Below, in pieces: positions 25,332 through 35,261 of a DNA stretch of 64,000 bases. A program made the position numbers and the translations under genes. Each line of letters begins with the position of its first letter. Positions within the stretch are counted from its first letter, which is position 1. This DNA is from Archivesica marissinica. Its lineage: Eukaryota; Mollusca; Bivalvia; Venerida; Vesicomyidae. The notes under the pieces are model-generated. The model ran no database searches. It had not been told where the DNA came from and was given only the letters and a program-made list of their open reading frames with translations. Location of the stretch: the NCBI GenBank assembly GCA_014843695.1, contig CM026401.1, forward strand, positions 50,518,430 to 50,582,429, read 5' to 3'.

Positions 25332-25500
25332 GCAGGCCCATAGCCACACTAGAGGCAAATGAGGCACTCGCCTCTGTTAGGCAGGTATAGGAAAACTCTG
25401 ATAAAGCTGCCTTCAGAATGCACAGACAAGCATCCACAATATAATTCGGGGGGGAGGGGTCGCCTCGGTTATTTTCAGATTCTGGCTACGGCACTGCATT
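25332..25500. mobile_element. Possible hAT-like MITE
   Basis: Imperfect inverted termini: gcaggcccatagccacac on the left and ctggctacggcactgc on the right. There is no second copy in the window and no clear target duplication. Confidence 0.35.
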
Positions 25501-26330
25501 GTGTTTGCATGGTTTAAGACGAAGTACAATCTTAATTTTTATCAGAAAGGATATTTACTTCTAGCACACCTACTGGCCAAGACACAAAGCAGGCGCGTTG
25601 TTGCCTTTACGCCACAACGCCCGGGCTTGCACATTATTTTCAGGGTTTTTTTTTGCTGGATAAACAGTAGTAGATAAAAACTTTTCTTATGTATTTGCTA
25701 GCGTATAAATTTCCCTTAAACAGTGCCAGAGTACACCATTTGATGTCTAGGTTTCAAAACATTTGGGAGGAAGAATGCCCCCAGGCCGTGCTTAATTTAT
25801 TTCAACCGGGCTTGCACATCATTTTCAGCTGGCTATGCCGCTGTAAATTCATTTTTCCAGCTAGTTCCGCCCATGCGGAACTAATATGAACCGAGAACAT
25901 AATTATTGTCTATTTTCAATATATATACCATTTTCGCTAGATTATTGGACTATTTTATTCAGGTAGGTGGGTGTATGTGCACTAGTGAATCGGTTGGATG
26001 ACGTCATTGTCTGTGTCCTTATAGATGAGTTCATAGTAACTCATGACTAGCTCAGTGTTTATTTTTCGAGTGAAAAACTTCATTTGCATCTATTTGTGAA
26101 TGAAACCAATGAAACAAAGATTGGTTCAGCCGGAAGAGAGTTGAAATGTTCACCTTAGATTCAAAGGTTAACCGAGTTGGCAATAGAACGCGTGTCCTGG
26201 CCAGTAGGAGTGCGAGAAAAAGTATCCCATCAGTATGCACCAGCAAGGATAATCCGCCCTTGTTGTCAGAATATGTAGTCGGGTGGCAGATATCCGTGTC
26301 CCACACCATATGAACGATACTCTTAATCTT
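25501..26330. other. Unannotated interval
   Basis: gggcttgcacat followed by attttcag occurs twice (about 25623 and 25808), a small direct repeat. No gene or element was recognised. Confidence 0.35.
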
Positions 26331-26334
26331 TCTT

Positions 26335-26515
26335 TTTTTTAAAGTTTATTTAACGTAGCTACCGGTTGCCCATTTGAGCGATGAGCAGTTTACCGTAGAA
26401 CACCTTTCTTCGGCAGGCTTCAGCGGTTAACCGGTACTTGGTGCACCAACCTCTGTAGGAAACTGCCAACTTTTTCATATGAAGATACACGGTCTGAGCA
26501 GGGCTCGAACCTTCT
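26335..26515 (-). mobile_element. S3 SINE, minus strand
   Basis: Reads agtttatttaacgtagctac, gcggttaaccggtacttggt, gaaactgccaactttttcat, acacggtctgagcagggctc, gaacc. It lacks the part of the tRNA head that would lie beyond 26515. Confidence 0.65.
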
Positions 26516-26540
26516 TAATCTATCTTGAATAATAACTATA

Positions 26541-26640
26541 TTATTGAACTATTTGCATGCTGGGTAAAATAAATGATATAAATAGTTCAAATAATTGTAG
26601 CAGACGACAGTTCATTATTGTATTGAATAGCTTCCAGAGG
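26541..26640 (+). mobile_element. P3 MITE left end
   Basis: Carries actatttgcatgctgggtaa, aataaatgatataaatagtt, caaataattgtagcagacga and cagttcattattg, matching the P3 left end at 2910. The rest is replaced by the mosaic that follows. Confidence 0.55.
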
Positions 26641-26667
26641 TTACTATCAATCGTTGTAAGACACCAA

Positions 26668-26994
26668 CATTCGGGGCTCAAGCTAAGTATGCATTCGGGG
26701 CTCAAGCTAATAAGCATTCAGGGCTCAAGCTAGTATGCATTCAGGGCTCAAGCTTGTAAGCATTCAGGGCTCAAGCTAGTATGCATTCGGGGCTCAAGTT
26801 AGTATGCATTCAGGGCTCAAGCTAGTATGCATTCGGGGCTCAAGCTAATAAGCATTCAGGGCTCAAGCTAGTATGCATTCAGGGCTCAAGCTTGTAAGCA
26901 TTCAGGGCTCAAGCTAGTATGCATTCAGGGCTCAAGTTAGTATGCATTCAGGGCTCAAGCTAGTAATCATTCAGGGCTCAAGCTTGTAAGCTAT
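26668..26994 (+). repeat. 23-bp tandem array (about 14 copies)
   Basis: Unit gcattcagggctcaagctag followed by tat or taa. A single-copy relative (acaccaacattcagggctca) is at 40122 and 40176 in the paralogous mosaic, so this piece expanded here only. Confidence 0.93.
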
Positions 26995-27057
26995 TTGCGA
27001 GAAATGGAATATATTGTGAGCACTCTGCAGAGTCGCCGACTTTATCCAATGCGTACC
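26995..27057 (+). repeat. Mosaic block shared with the 40.2-kb locus
   Basis: gagaaatggaatatat and gcagagtcgcc recur in order at 40211-40300, where the block is itself duplicated. Function unknown. Confidence 0.5.
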
Positions 27058-27170
27058 TTAATTCCTTGCACACTAGCAGTGAAATTAACAGTCACAAATG
27101 ACACGGAAGTTAGCTGCAACACTATTCCAATGAAATTCCACGACATAAACATATATTTCTTTAGTTCTTT
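27058..27170 (-). mobile_element. P3 MITE right-end fragment
   Basis: ttaattccttgcacactagc followed by agtgaaattaacagtcac, then ccaatgaaattcca, match the reverse complement of the P3 right half. Truncated. Confidence 0.45.
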
Positions 27171-27255
27171 AATTAATTAATTTCAGCCCTCTTTAGTTCC
27201 CTAATTAATTAGTGAAAATCAAAATATTTGAATTATTTTTGAATACTTTTTTTTT

Positions 27256-27795
27256 TTGAACTCTGCACGCTATCGGTGAAAATAACAGTCAAATATGTCA
27301 TGAAATTTCATTATGATTGTTTAGTAACGACTTAATTCAAATGAAATTCCATGACATATTTCCAGAGTTTTAAGCTACAAATAAGAAAAACACATTATTG
27401 AATTGTCGTCTGCTACAAATATTTGAACTATTTATAGCATTTATTTTACCCAGAATTCCATGACATATTTCCAGAGTTTTAAGCTACAAATAAGAAAAAC
27501 ACATTAATGAATTGTCGTCTGCTACAATTATTTGAACTATTTATAGCCTTTATTTTACCCAGAATTCCATGACATATTTCCAGAGTTTTAAGCTACAAAT
27601 AAGAAAAACACATTATTGAATTGTTGTCTGCTACAAATATTTGAACTATTTATAGCCTTTATTTTACCCAGAATTCCATGACATATTTCCAGAGTTTTAA
27701 GCTACAAATAAGAAAAACACATTATTGAATTGTCGTCTGCTACACATATTTGAACTATTTATAGCCTTTATTTTACCCAGAATTCCATGACATAT
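27256..27795 (-). mobile_element. P3 MITE, minus strand, with 109-bp internal array
   Basis: Starts ttgaactctgcacgctatcg, then gtgaaaataacagtcaaat and gattgtttagtaacgac, and ends at ttattttacccag. It lacks the terminal cagcatgcaaagagttaa. The left half of the element (aagaaaaacacatta, gtcgtctgctaca) is amplified as a 109-bp tandem. Confidence 0.6.
27345..27792 (+). repeat. 109-bp tandem array (4 copies)
   Basis: aattccatgacatattt recurs at 27345, 27454, 27563, 27672 and, incomplete, 27781. Copies are nearly identical, suggesting recent expansion. The unit spans internal P3 sequence. Confidence 0.95.
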
Positions 27796-27924
27796 TTGAA
27801 TGTTAGTTTCACTGCTGACGCATATTGAGTTATAAGATGCAATCCTGTTTAAAATCACTGTCATCTCATCGCTAAGGCTGTTGTCATGTAATTGTTCTTA
27901 TTATAGAACCATTATTACCCAAGT

Positions 27925-28287
27925 GCCTCGGTAGACAAATGAAATCAGACATTTGAAAATGTATTTGAAAATAATGCAATCTGTTTTGACTATTCTAGTC
28001 ATTTTTGGAAAAATATATAATATTATCCTGAATTTGGCTGAAAATCGTTCAGTTTTTTCCGTAGCCATTTGAATTCTATTCAAGGGATCGTAATTTAAAT
28101 AAGTTATTAAAAAAATAGTTCACATTAAGAAAATTAGTATCGTTGATCGTTGCCAAGCTTTTCCGTGGTTAGGTTTCATAAGATTCATCCGCTTAGTAGA
28201 ACAGAAGAACTGAATGTGCGTAAATCATTTTTTAAAGTATAAACTCGTATACAGTGCAATGTCATCTTACTGAACACGAATATTTCT
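27925..28287 (+). repeat. Old dispersed repeat, second copy
   Basis: Diverged copy of 1140-2240. Shared blocks are ttttgactattctagtcat, aactgaatgtgcgta and gtatacagtgcaatgtcatc. It lacks the P1 and S4 insertions of the first copy. Confidence 0.45.
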
Positions 28288-28507
28288 TTAACCCATTCAA
28301 CCCCAAGTAACTGACATGGACTGGTCCATGATATTCTTAGACCAATAAATGAATAAGAAAATTACATTCGAACCAGTTCATTTATCAAGATGGGTAATTT
28401 TGCAAAAAAGTGCAGATCCTGATGAGACGGCTTGTCACGAGCCGGCTCATCTGGATCTACACTTTTTCATAAGCCTATTTAGAGGCCTGTGGGGTTGAAA
28501 GGGTTAA
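28288..28507 (+). mobile_element. P1 piggyBac-like MITE, copy 2
   Basis: Starts TTAACCCATTCAACCCC and ends GGTTGAAAGGGTTAA. The central hairpin is present. Its right TTAA is also the left end of the P4 element at 28504. Confidence 0.8.
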
Positions 28508-29442
28508 AGTGACATTACATCGCAAAATGTTTATTATTAGAGTCTATGCCAAGCGTTAAAGCCCCATTATGAGTATTCTTAGAATGTGTTGCACACACAG
28601 ATATTGTGGATGATTATATATTGTGGTTATTGTCTTATATTTTTAGTTTTTCAATAATTAATTATTACTGTAAGAAGTAAAATTTGGAAAATATGGCCAC
28701 AATATTGCTTTAGTGAAATTACCATTTGTAAATTACCTCCCTTTATTGGTATTTTTTAACAAAATCACCAATGACTTTGTGTAAATGGTGGTTTACTAAA
28801 GTTAAAACTAGGATAAATTTGCATCTGGTAATCCAGGGATCACAGGTTTGATCCCCCGTCTGACCCTAATACAATTAACTGTCTCTCAGATGGGACTTTA
28901 AGCCGCGGTCTAGTGTCGGTGCTGTATACCGTGCACGTAAAAGAACCAGAGGAGACTCTGGAATGGGTCTCTGTCTGTATCATTGCACTATCCTCCAATA
29001 ATCTAAAATGACTAATCTCTTCATCAGGCAGCGCTCATATGGGCAACCGGTATCGACGATAAATAAACGTAAAACACCACCACCTATGTTATTATGTCAA
29101 CAAACATCGTATACAACGTTTGTGTATTAGCTGACATTCTCTGATTCTGTGGCAAATATTTGGGGGAAATAGTCTACAGTCTACATACGTTATGTCAAAG
29201 TCGGTTATGTCAAATTATCCGGTTATCTCAAGACCTGTTTCAGACACTATCATTTTGCATATAACTGGATTTGTTTATATCGAATTTCTTTGAGTAAAAC
29301 TTTGGTTATGGTTATGTCAAAGTATTTTGGTTTAATATATTTCGTATATTTGTTTTGTCCGATGGAATTCAACATAACGGATGTAGACTGTTATAGGAAA
29401 TTACATTTTGTAATTTCACCGATGTTGTATGTGTCGCTTTAA
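28504..29442 (+). mobile_element. P4 TTAA-type TIR element, copy 2
   Basis: Starts TTAAAGTGACATTACATCG and ends ttgtatgtgtcgctttaa. Longer than copy 1 because an S4 SINE (28822-29083) lies inside. No transposase frame. Confidence 0.55.
28822..29083 (+). mobile_element. S4 SINE inside P4
   Basis: ctggtaatccagggatcaca, the B-box-like ggtttgatccccc, agaaccagaggagactctgg, the tail gataaataaacgtaaaacac. 5'-truncated before the A box. Confidence 0.7.
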
Positions 29443-29646
29443 TAACTAAATAAATAAATTATTAGATATTTGTCATTCCTTGTTACTTCCTTATTACTTT
29501 CCAGTTACTTCCCTTTTTCAATGAACAAGAATTCATTTTCTCTCATCTTCAGCGAGGGTGGTCTGTAGTAGTTATTGACATGTTAAATCGGATATGCTAC
29601 ACATTGTTACATATACTATAATGATGTTCCTTTTATTGTATTTATT
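29443..29646. other. Unannotated interval
   Basis: AT-rich. It holds an acceptor-like tract ctctcatcttcag (29546-29558) with no good donor downstream. Confidence 0.35.
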
Positions 29647-29838
29647 TTGTGCAGACGTTTTTTAACGCCCATCAAATATTATGTGATCTTGTACTGGGAT
29701 GGGCGAGTGGACGGTGAAGTGATACATGATATCTACTCTATCACTGAAATAAATGTTATCCAATGTTTTATGAAATTTGGTCAGTGTTTATTGGCACAAT
29801 GGCTTGGCCAAGTTGATGACTACCATAACACACCATAA
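29647..29838 (+). CDS. Weak candidate: 60-residue open frame after an acceptor-like tract
   Basis: The frame follows ttgtatttattttgtgcag, a good 3' splice-site look-alike ending at 29655, and reads RFLTPIKYYVILYWDGRVDG, then EVIHDIYSITEINVIQ, to a stop at 29838. WDGRVDGEVIHDIYSITE looks more protein-like than other short frames here, and YWDG-type strings occur in some transposon-encoded proteins. That is resemblance only. Without a splice junction I would read it as an exon fragment, a transposon remnant or chance. Confidence 0.15.
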   Translation: MCRRFLTPIKYYVILYWDGRVDGEVIHDIYSITEINVIQCFMKFGQCLLAQWLGQVDDYHNTP

Positions 29839-29942
29839 TACATAGCACCAGAGTTATGACCCATCAATTGCTGGTTCTTAACAAATCTCTTGCTCAAACA
29901 AATGAGCTGACCCATGGCAAAGGGCTGATAAAAATAAATAAC

Positions 29943-30185
29943 TTAACCCATTCAACACCAAGTAACTGAAATGGACTGGTCCATGATATTCTTAGACCAA
30001 TAAATGAATAAGAAAATTACATTCGGACCAGTTCATTTATCAAGATGGTAATTTTGTCTAAAATTATTAATACTACTTGCAAAAAGTGCAGATCCTGATG
30101 AGACGGCTCGTCACGAGCCGGCTCATCTGGATCTACACTTTTTTGTAAGCCTATAAATAGAGGTCTGTGGTGTTGAAAGGGTTAA
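29943..30185 (+). mobile_element. P1 piggyBac-like MITE, copy 3
   Basis: Starts TTAACCCATTCAACACC and ends GGTGTTGAAAGGGTTAA. TTAA is intact on both sides. One of the cleanest copies. Confidence 0.85.
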
Positions 30186-30490
30186 GATCTACTTCTTGTA
30201 GAAAAGTAAAAATAAAATAACCTTATATCAAATACAGTGTACAGTATCATGTACCACTGTTTCAAGTGACAGAACTGTCTCATTAAGCTAATTGGCAAAA
30301 AAATGTGCATGCAAATATTCAAAGTTCTCTGCTTTGCAGTAAAGAATGCTCATTTTGTGTGTAAATGAAATGAATTCTCTCAGCTTCACAAAAACTGTTC
30401 TACTTTTCAACATGGTCACGTTTCAGAGTTACAACCATTTGAATGTTGTATAAATTAGTTAAAATATAAATGATCCCTTGGTTGTCGGCA
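30186..30490. other. Unannotated interval
   Basis: No array, SINE or TIR pair was recognised. Confidence 0.35.
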
Positions 30491-30600
30491 GACGGATCTG
30501 TAGTCCAGTGGTAACACACTGGACTGGTAATCCAGGAATCGCAGGTTCGATCCCCCCGCCTGACCCAACCGGTAGCGACGATAAATAAACGTAAAACACA
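30491..30600 (+). mobile_element. S4 SINE with intact tRNA head and deleted body
   Basis: The best S4 head in the window: gatctgtagtccagtggtaa (A box), cactggactggtaatccagg (anticodon arm), gcaggttcgatcccc (B box). It jumps from ctgaccc straight to aaccggtagcgacgataaat, so about 190 bp of body is missing. Confidence 0.75.
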
Positions 30601-30656
30601 CAAGGCACTATGTGTTTACAAAGCTCAGAGATAATCCTTTCTTTCAGATCTATATT

Positions 30657-30889
30657 TGTCCGCCTCCGTGGTCGAGTTGTTAATGTCGCTGACTTGCATA
30701 CCACTGTAACCTGTCATCACTGATGGTCACGGGTTCCAGCCCCGCTCAGACCGTGTCTCAGTCATTATATGAAAACTTTGGCAGTTATTTATGGAGGTTG
30801 GTGCACCAAGTACTGGTTAACCGCTGGAGCCTGCCCAGGAAAGGTGTTGTTAGGTAAACTGCCCACCGGCGATATAGCCCAAATAAACT
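30657..30889 (+). mobile_element. S3 tRNA-derived SINE with 10-bp target duplication
   Basis: tRNA-like head gtccgcctccgtggtcgagt with a B-box-like cgggttccagccccg. Body gttggtgcaccaagtactgg, ttaaccgctggagcctgccc. GATCTATATT flanks it at 30647-30656 and 30890-30899. Confidence 0.8.
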
Positions 30890-30944
30890 GATCTATATTG
30901 AAATTCTGTTTCGAATATAAACAAATAATTTCAAATTAGTATAA

Positions 30945-31092
30945 GTAACATAGTGATATGGCCCTCATAAGTAACATAGTGATATGGCCCTCATAAGTAA
31001 CATAGTGATATGGCCCTCATAAGTAACATAGTGATATGGCCCTCATAAGTAACATAGTGATATGGCCCTCATAAGTAACATAGTGATATGAC
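30945..31092 (+). repeat. 26-bp tandem array (about 6 copies)
   Basis: Unit cataagtaacatagtgatat followed by ggccct, near-perfect. The last unit reads gatatgaccctcc and runs into the S5 SINE head, so the unit ends with the first bases of that SINE. Confidence 0.95.
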
Positions 31093-31320
31093 CCTCCATG
31101 GCTGAGTGGTTACAGATGTTCACATCAAATCACTTGCCCTTCACAGCTGTCTGTTCGAATCCCATTCGGGGCATCACATTCCTTCAAGTGAGGAAGCTAT
31201 CCAGCTGGCTTATTTAAATCCCTTATATGAGAAGGAAGCCGACACCCCAACTGTCACTCGAATCTACAGGGTATTTTGAATTGACCGACCGTATCTGCTT
31301 GGTCACGGCGTCCCTCTTTA
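31088..31320 (+). mobile_element. S5 tRNA-derived SINE
   Basis: Head ccctccatggctgagtggtt (A-box region) and ctgttcgaatcccatt (B-box region), then cacattccttcaagtgagga and agctggctta. The 3' boundary is uncertain. Confidence 0.6.
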
Positions 31321-31538
31321 TGCAACGTCAGAGTAGTTGTATTTCCAGGGTATTTCTATATTTATTCGACTTTATGTAACATAATTTACTACAAATATTT
31401 ATGTACACAATAAACTAAAAGTACACACAATGATCTGGTTTTTAATGAACCAATTAGCTGAATAGTGTAACACAGCTAGCTGCATTACAATATAACTCGC
31501 AGTAATAAGTATTTTAGTAGGATGCAGTTAGTATTTAT

Positions 31539-31640
31539 TACCGTATAAACCCGACCATAACTCGACCTTTTTCTCATCCAAGATTGTAATGAAAGTAATA
31601 TGTCGACTTATGGCCGAGAATCAAGCCAAACAATTTTTAA
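31539..31640 (+). mobile_element. M2 mariner-like element, left-end fragment
   Basis: TACCGTATAAACCCGACCAT followed by aactcgacctttttctc, then gtcgacttatggccgag. A similar end lies at 46533-46583 (inverted) and 55427. A TA-start and ccgtata terminus fits a Tc1/mariner-type end. Confidence 0.4.
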
Positions 31641-31733
31641 AAATATTTTTCTAAGAATTATTTAATTGTGTGCTAATAAACTTAAGTAACTATTGTACTT
31701 AAGCAGCAGACGTTCCACTGGTAGGGTTTCGGG

Positions 31734-32120
31734 ACCTCTGTGGTCGAGTGGTTACAGTAGTTTACTTCAAATCACTTGCCCCTCATTACTATAGGTTTGT
31801 GGAAGTCGTGATAGCGCAGTGGATGCGCGTTCGCTTCAGGTGCGAAAGGTCTGGAGTTCGAGCCCCGCTGGAGCAGTTACGATTGTGCCCTTAGGCAATG
31901 CATTTAAATTCCACGTTGCCTCTTCTCTCTCCCTCGTGGCGATGGATTCCATCAGGAATGAGGTCTCGAGAGTGATTAATATAAGTTGTAATTGAGCTAA
32001 AATAAATTTGTATAAACAAGGTTTGATCTCAATTGGGTGTCTCGAATTCTTTCATGTAAGGGGCTTGTGGTAGTTAGGTCGGTGGTTCTATCCATGCCTG
32101 CAATACTGTTCTGAGGGAAT
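31734..32120 (+). mobile_element. S5 SINE split by an S1 insertion
   Basis: Left part ctctgtggtcgagtggttac, cttcaaatcacttgcccctc. The right part resumes at 32019 with aggtttgatctcaattgggt, gaattctttcatgtaagggg, gtcggtggttctatcca. An S1 SINE (31800-32018) lies between. Confidence 0.65.
31800..32018 (+). mobile_element. S1 tRNA-derived SINE with 7-bp target duplication
   Basis: Starts tggaagtcgtgatagcgcag (A-box region), gagttcgagccccgctgg (B-box region), body gcccttaggcaatgcattta, tctcgagagtgattaatata, tail aaataaatttgtataaaca. AGGTTTG flanks it at 31793-31799 and 32019-32025. A full-length reference copy for this window. Confidence 0.85.
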
Positions 32121-32153
32121 AGCTGAAGAGTGGCCTAAACTGTTAGTGCAACT

Positions 32154-32397
32154 TTAACCCATTCAACACCAAGTAATTCACATGGACTGGTCCTTGATAT
32201 CTTTAGACCAATAAATTAATAACTAAATTACATTTGGATCAGTTCATTTATCAAAATGGGTAATGTTTTTTCTAAAAATAGTTATATTACTTGAAAAAAG
32301 TGCAGATCCTGATGAGACGGCTCATCACGAGCCGGCTCATCTGGATCTACACTTTTTTGTAAGCCAATTTAGAGGTCTGTGGTGTTGAAAGGGTTAA
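32154..32397 (+). mobile_element. P1 piggyBac-like MITE, copy 4
   Basis: TTAACCCATTCAACACC to GGTGTTGAAAGGGTTAA, hairpin core present. Confidence 0.82.
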
Positions 32398-32902
32398 ACC
32401 CCAGACAAACTAGCAAAGTTTCGTGAGGACATTCTTTGTGGGAGGAAACTGGAGTACCTGGAGAAAACACACCTGTACCATATCGCGTACTTCTCAGACC
32501 AAGGATGGAACATGACTTGCATTGGTGAGAATTTTACGAGTGTTCTAACCACTTCGCTAATCATTACAGTCACTATTGTGTGGGACATGTTGCATATTTG
32601 TCATAAGAGTAAAAATATAAACTTTATTTAATGAGAATTGTATAGCAGAGGATGTCTGCGTTCTCCCGAGACATATAAATAACACAGGTTTGAAAGGCCA
32701 TTGGGGTAATCTATATAGAAATGTTTTCCATTATTGTTCAACTGCCTTCATTATTGTTCAACTGCCTTCATTATTGTCTGCTGCCGGCTTTATTGCGTAA
32801 TTGTTTTTATGTATATTTAGCATTAGATCATAATTATAGTTAGTGCAAATTGACCTGTCTTACACGAGTATACGTAAGGAATAGTCTATTGTTGAAAATA
32901 TG
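32398..32902. other. Unannotated interval
   Basis: A short local repeat (ttattgttcaactgccttca, about two and a half copies near 32731-32775). Otherwise nothing recognised. Confidence 0.35.
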
Positions 32903-33373
32903 TACCATCCATACTCACATACAAATTTATTTTAGCTCGATTGCGAAACAAGTTATTACAACTTATATTAATCACTCTCGAGACCTCATTCCTGATGGAA
33001 TCCATCGCCACGAGGGAGAGAGAAGAGGCAACGTGGAATTTAAATGCCTTGCCTAAGGGCACAATCGTAAGGGCCTATAAGACACCCCCCTTCTACTTTT
33101 GTCCTGAAATATGTGGGGTTTTGTCACGGGTTAATAAAATGGACACCAGACCATGTATTAATTTTTGGCCAGTGCAAGTTGAAGAAATGTTCAGTGTCTT
33201 TTCTAAACAACTTACGGATACCATTTAACAAACACATTTAAGTAAAAACAAAAACAATTTAATTGTTATTTTTAAAACAAATACCATTTACCACTCTCTT
33301 ATAAGACTGGAAGCCACTTTGAGGCCATAATCTAGTGGTAAAAAATTCGTCTTATAGGCGAGTATGTACGGTA
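32903..33373. mobile_element. M1 mariner-like TIR element, copy 1
   Basis: Left end TACCATCCATACTCACATA and right end inverted, ggcgagtatgtacggta, with cttataagac-type inner TIR on both sides. TA-bounded. An S1 SINE is inserted within the left TIR. The interior has no transposase. Confidence 0.5.
32920..33070 (-). mobile_element. S1 SINE, minus strand, inside the M1 terminus
   Basis: Reads acaaatttattttagctcga, ttgcgaaacaag, tctcgagacctcattcctga, ctaagggcacaatcgtaa. The tRNA head is missing (5'-truncated, as often happens in reverse transcription). Confidence 0.7.
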
Positions 33374-33463
33374 GATGTAATTGTTGAGTAATGATAATTC
33401 AATATTTCGGGTACATAAACAAATGTATTAATAATGATCACAAACGGCCTGCCTATTAAACTT

Positions 33464-33651
33464 TGTCACTGATGGTCACTGGTTCGAGCCCCGCTCAGAC
33501 CGTGTTTCATTTATATGAAAAAGTTGGCAGTTTCTTACGGAGGTTGGTGCACCCAAGTACTGGTTAACCGCTGGAGCCTGCCCAGGAAAGATGTTGTTAG
33601 GTAAACTGCTCGCCCAAAAATGGTGCTGATGCAGGCGTAAAACCCGAACTA
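33464..33651 (+). mobile_element. S3 SINE, 5'-truncated
   Basis: Starts in the head at cactgatggtcactggttcg, then gttggtgcacccaagtactg, the tail ggcgtaaaacccgaactata, followed by an (ata)n-rich stretch to about 33676. Confidence 0.65.
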
Positions 33652-33676
33652 TAACAATAATATAATAATAATAATT

Positions 33677-34428
33677 AAACTTTTCTTTATTAGTCGGTGC
33701 TTAAGAAACCATTGGTAACGACATAATGCTGCGTGTATCACGTCACATGTTCACAGATGGTATGATAAACTTCAGGTCATGAATATTTCGTAATCTTTCC
33801 TCTCTAAAACTTCTTTTTTTTTTATCAGAAGATAGGATAAATAGAGTATACGTACGGTAACTGTCTTATAAATTTTAAATTATTAGACTCGTCTCCGAAA
33901 AAATACAACGCTCTATCCAACTCGCATAATAAATTAAAAGTTATAAAACAGTAGTAACGTAATATTGTCTATGTCCTCAATCCAATATTACCTGTATCAA
34001 TAAAGTGCACTATCTTTAATGATATGCAAATAATCTTTAATGATATGCAAACAATAGGCAACCAAGACAGCTGAATCTGCTATTATAATTCTCTGCATAA
34101 TCAATTTATGAGATAGTATTTGTCTTTCAGTTATGTAATTATTTATTGGCCAATAAAACATGGTTTTGGAGTACTAACATGTAAGCATTAACCACACAGG
34201 CCGTAGGCCTAATTAAGTGCTTAATTCTAATTTAATTCCTTGGAGAGGAATTAATATAAGTTTTCTGAAAACTTGTTTTCCAATCCAAACCATTCACAAT
34301 TTATGTAATTTGTAACATTGTTTGTGTTATACATGTAAATTTATTGGAATAAATACTGTTTAAACCAAGTGCTTAATTCTGACACTTTGAATGACAAATC
34401 ATGTTTTATTAGACTATAAATAACGCAA
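33677..34428. other. Unannotated interval
   Basis: AT-rich. A small duplication (atctttaatgatatgcaaa, 34012-34050). No gene seen. Confidence 0.35.
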
Positions 34429-34664
34429 TTAACCCTTTCAACACCACAGACCTCTAAATAGGCTTACAAAATAGTGTAGATCCAGATGAGCCGGCTCGTG
34501 ACGGCTCAGGATCTGTACTTTTTTCAAGTAATATAACTATTTTTAGAAAAAAAATTACCCATTTTGATAAATGAACTGATCCAAATGTAATTTTGTTATT
34601 AATTTATTGGTCTAAAAATATCATGGACCAGTCCATGTCAGTTACTTGGGGTTGAATGGGTTAA
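34429..34664 (-). mobile_element. P1 piggyBac-like MITE, copy 5 (inverted)
   Basis: Opposite orientation: TTAACCCTTTCAACACCAC on the left, ggggttgaatgggttaa on the right. Part of the central hairpin is lost, because the text goes from gagccggctcgtgacggctc straight to aggatctg. Confidence 0.8.
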
Positions 34665-34803
34665 ATATAAATAGTATTTTTGATTATAACATGACCAAAA
34701 TATCTAAAAAGCGCAAAAATAGTTAGTTATCAGTGTTAGATTGCTTTCTTAATTGTGGATACCATTAATTTTCACACAATTAAAACACATTTGTTTAGCA
34801 GTT

Positions 34804-35014
34804 GTTTATAAGACGGGAACCCACTTTGCGGTCGTATTCTAGTGGTAAAAAACTCATCTTATAGGCGAGTATGTCTTCAAACATGCAATCTATACTTGGT
34901 CTGGTGTCCATTTTATCAAACCATCTTGTCATGCCAAAACCCAGAGATTACAGGACCAAAGTAGCGGGTTATCTTACAAAGGCGAGATAGCCTTATAGGT
35001 GAGTATGGACAGTA
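34804..35014. mobile_element. M1 mariner-like element, copy 2 (partial)
   Basis: tttataagacgggaacccac and tagtggtaaaaaactcatct match copy 1 near 33299-33350. Right end ataggtgagtatggacagta. The left terminus is missing. Confidence 0.4.
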
Positions 35015-35018
35015 TACA

Positions 35019-35261
35019 TAACCCATTCAACACCAAGTAACTCACATGGACTGGTCCATGATATATTTAGACCAATAAATGAATCAGAAAATTACATTTG
35101 GATCAGTTCATTTATCAAAATGGGTAATTTTTTTTCTAAAAATAGTTATATTACTTGAAAAAAAGTGCAGATCCTGATGAGACGGTTTGTCACGAGCCGG
35201 CTCATCTGGATCTACACTTTTTGTAAGCCTATTTCGAGGTCTGTGGTGTTGAAAGGGTTAA
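35019..35261 (+). mobile_element. P1 piggyBac-like MITE, copy 6
   Basis: Left TTAA mutated (ATAACCCATTCAACACC), right GGTGTTGAAAGGGTTAA intact and shared with the P4 element that starts at 35258. Confidence 0.8.
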
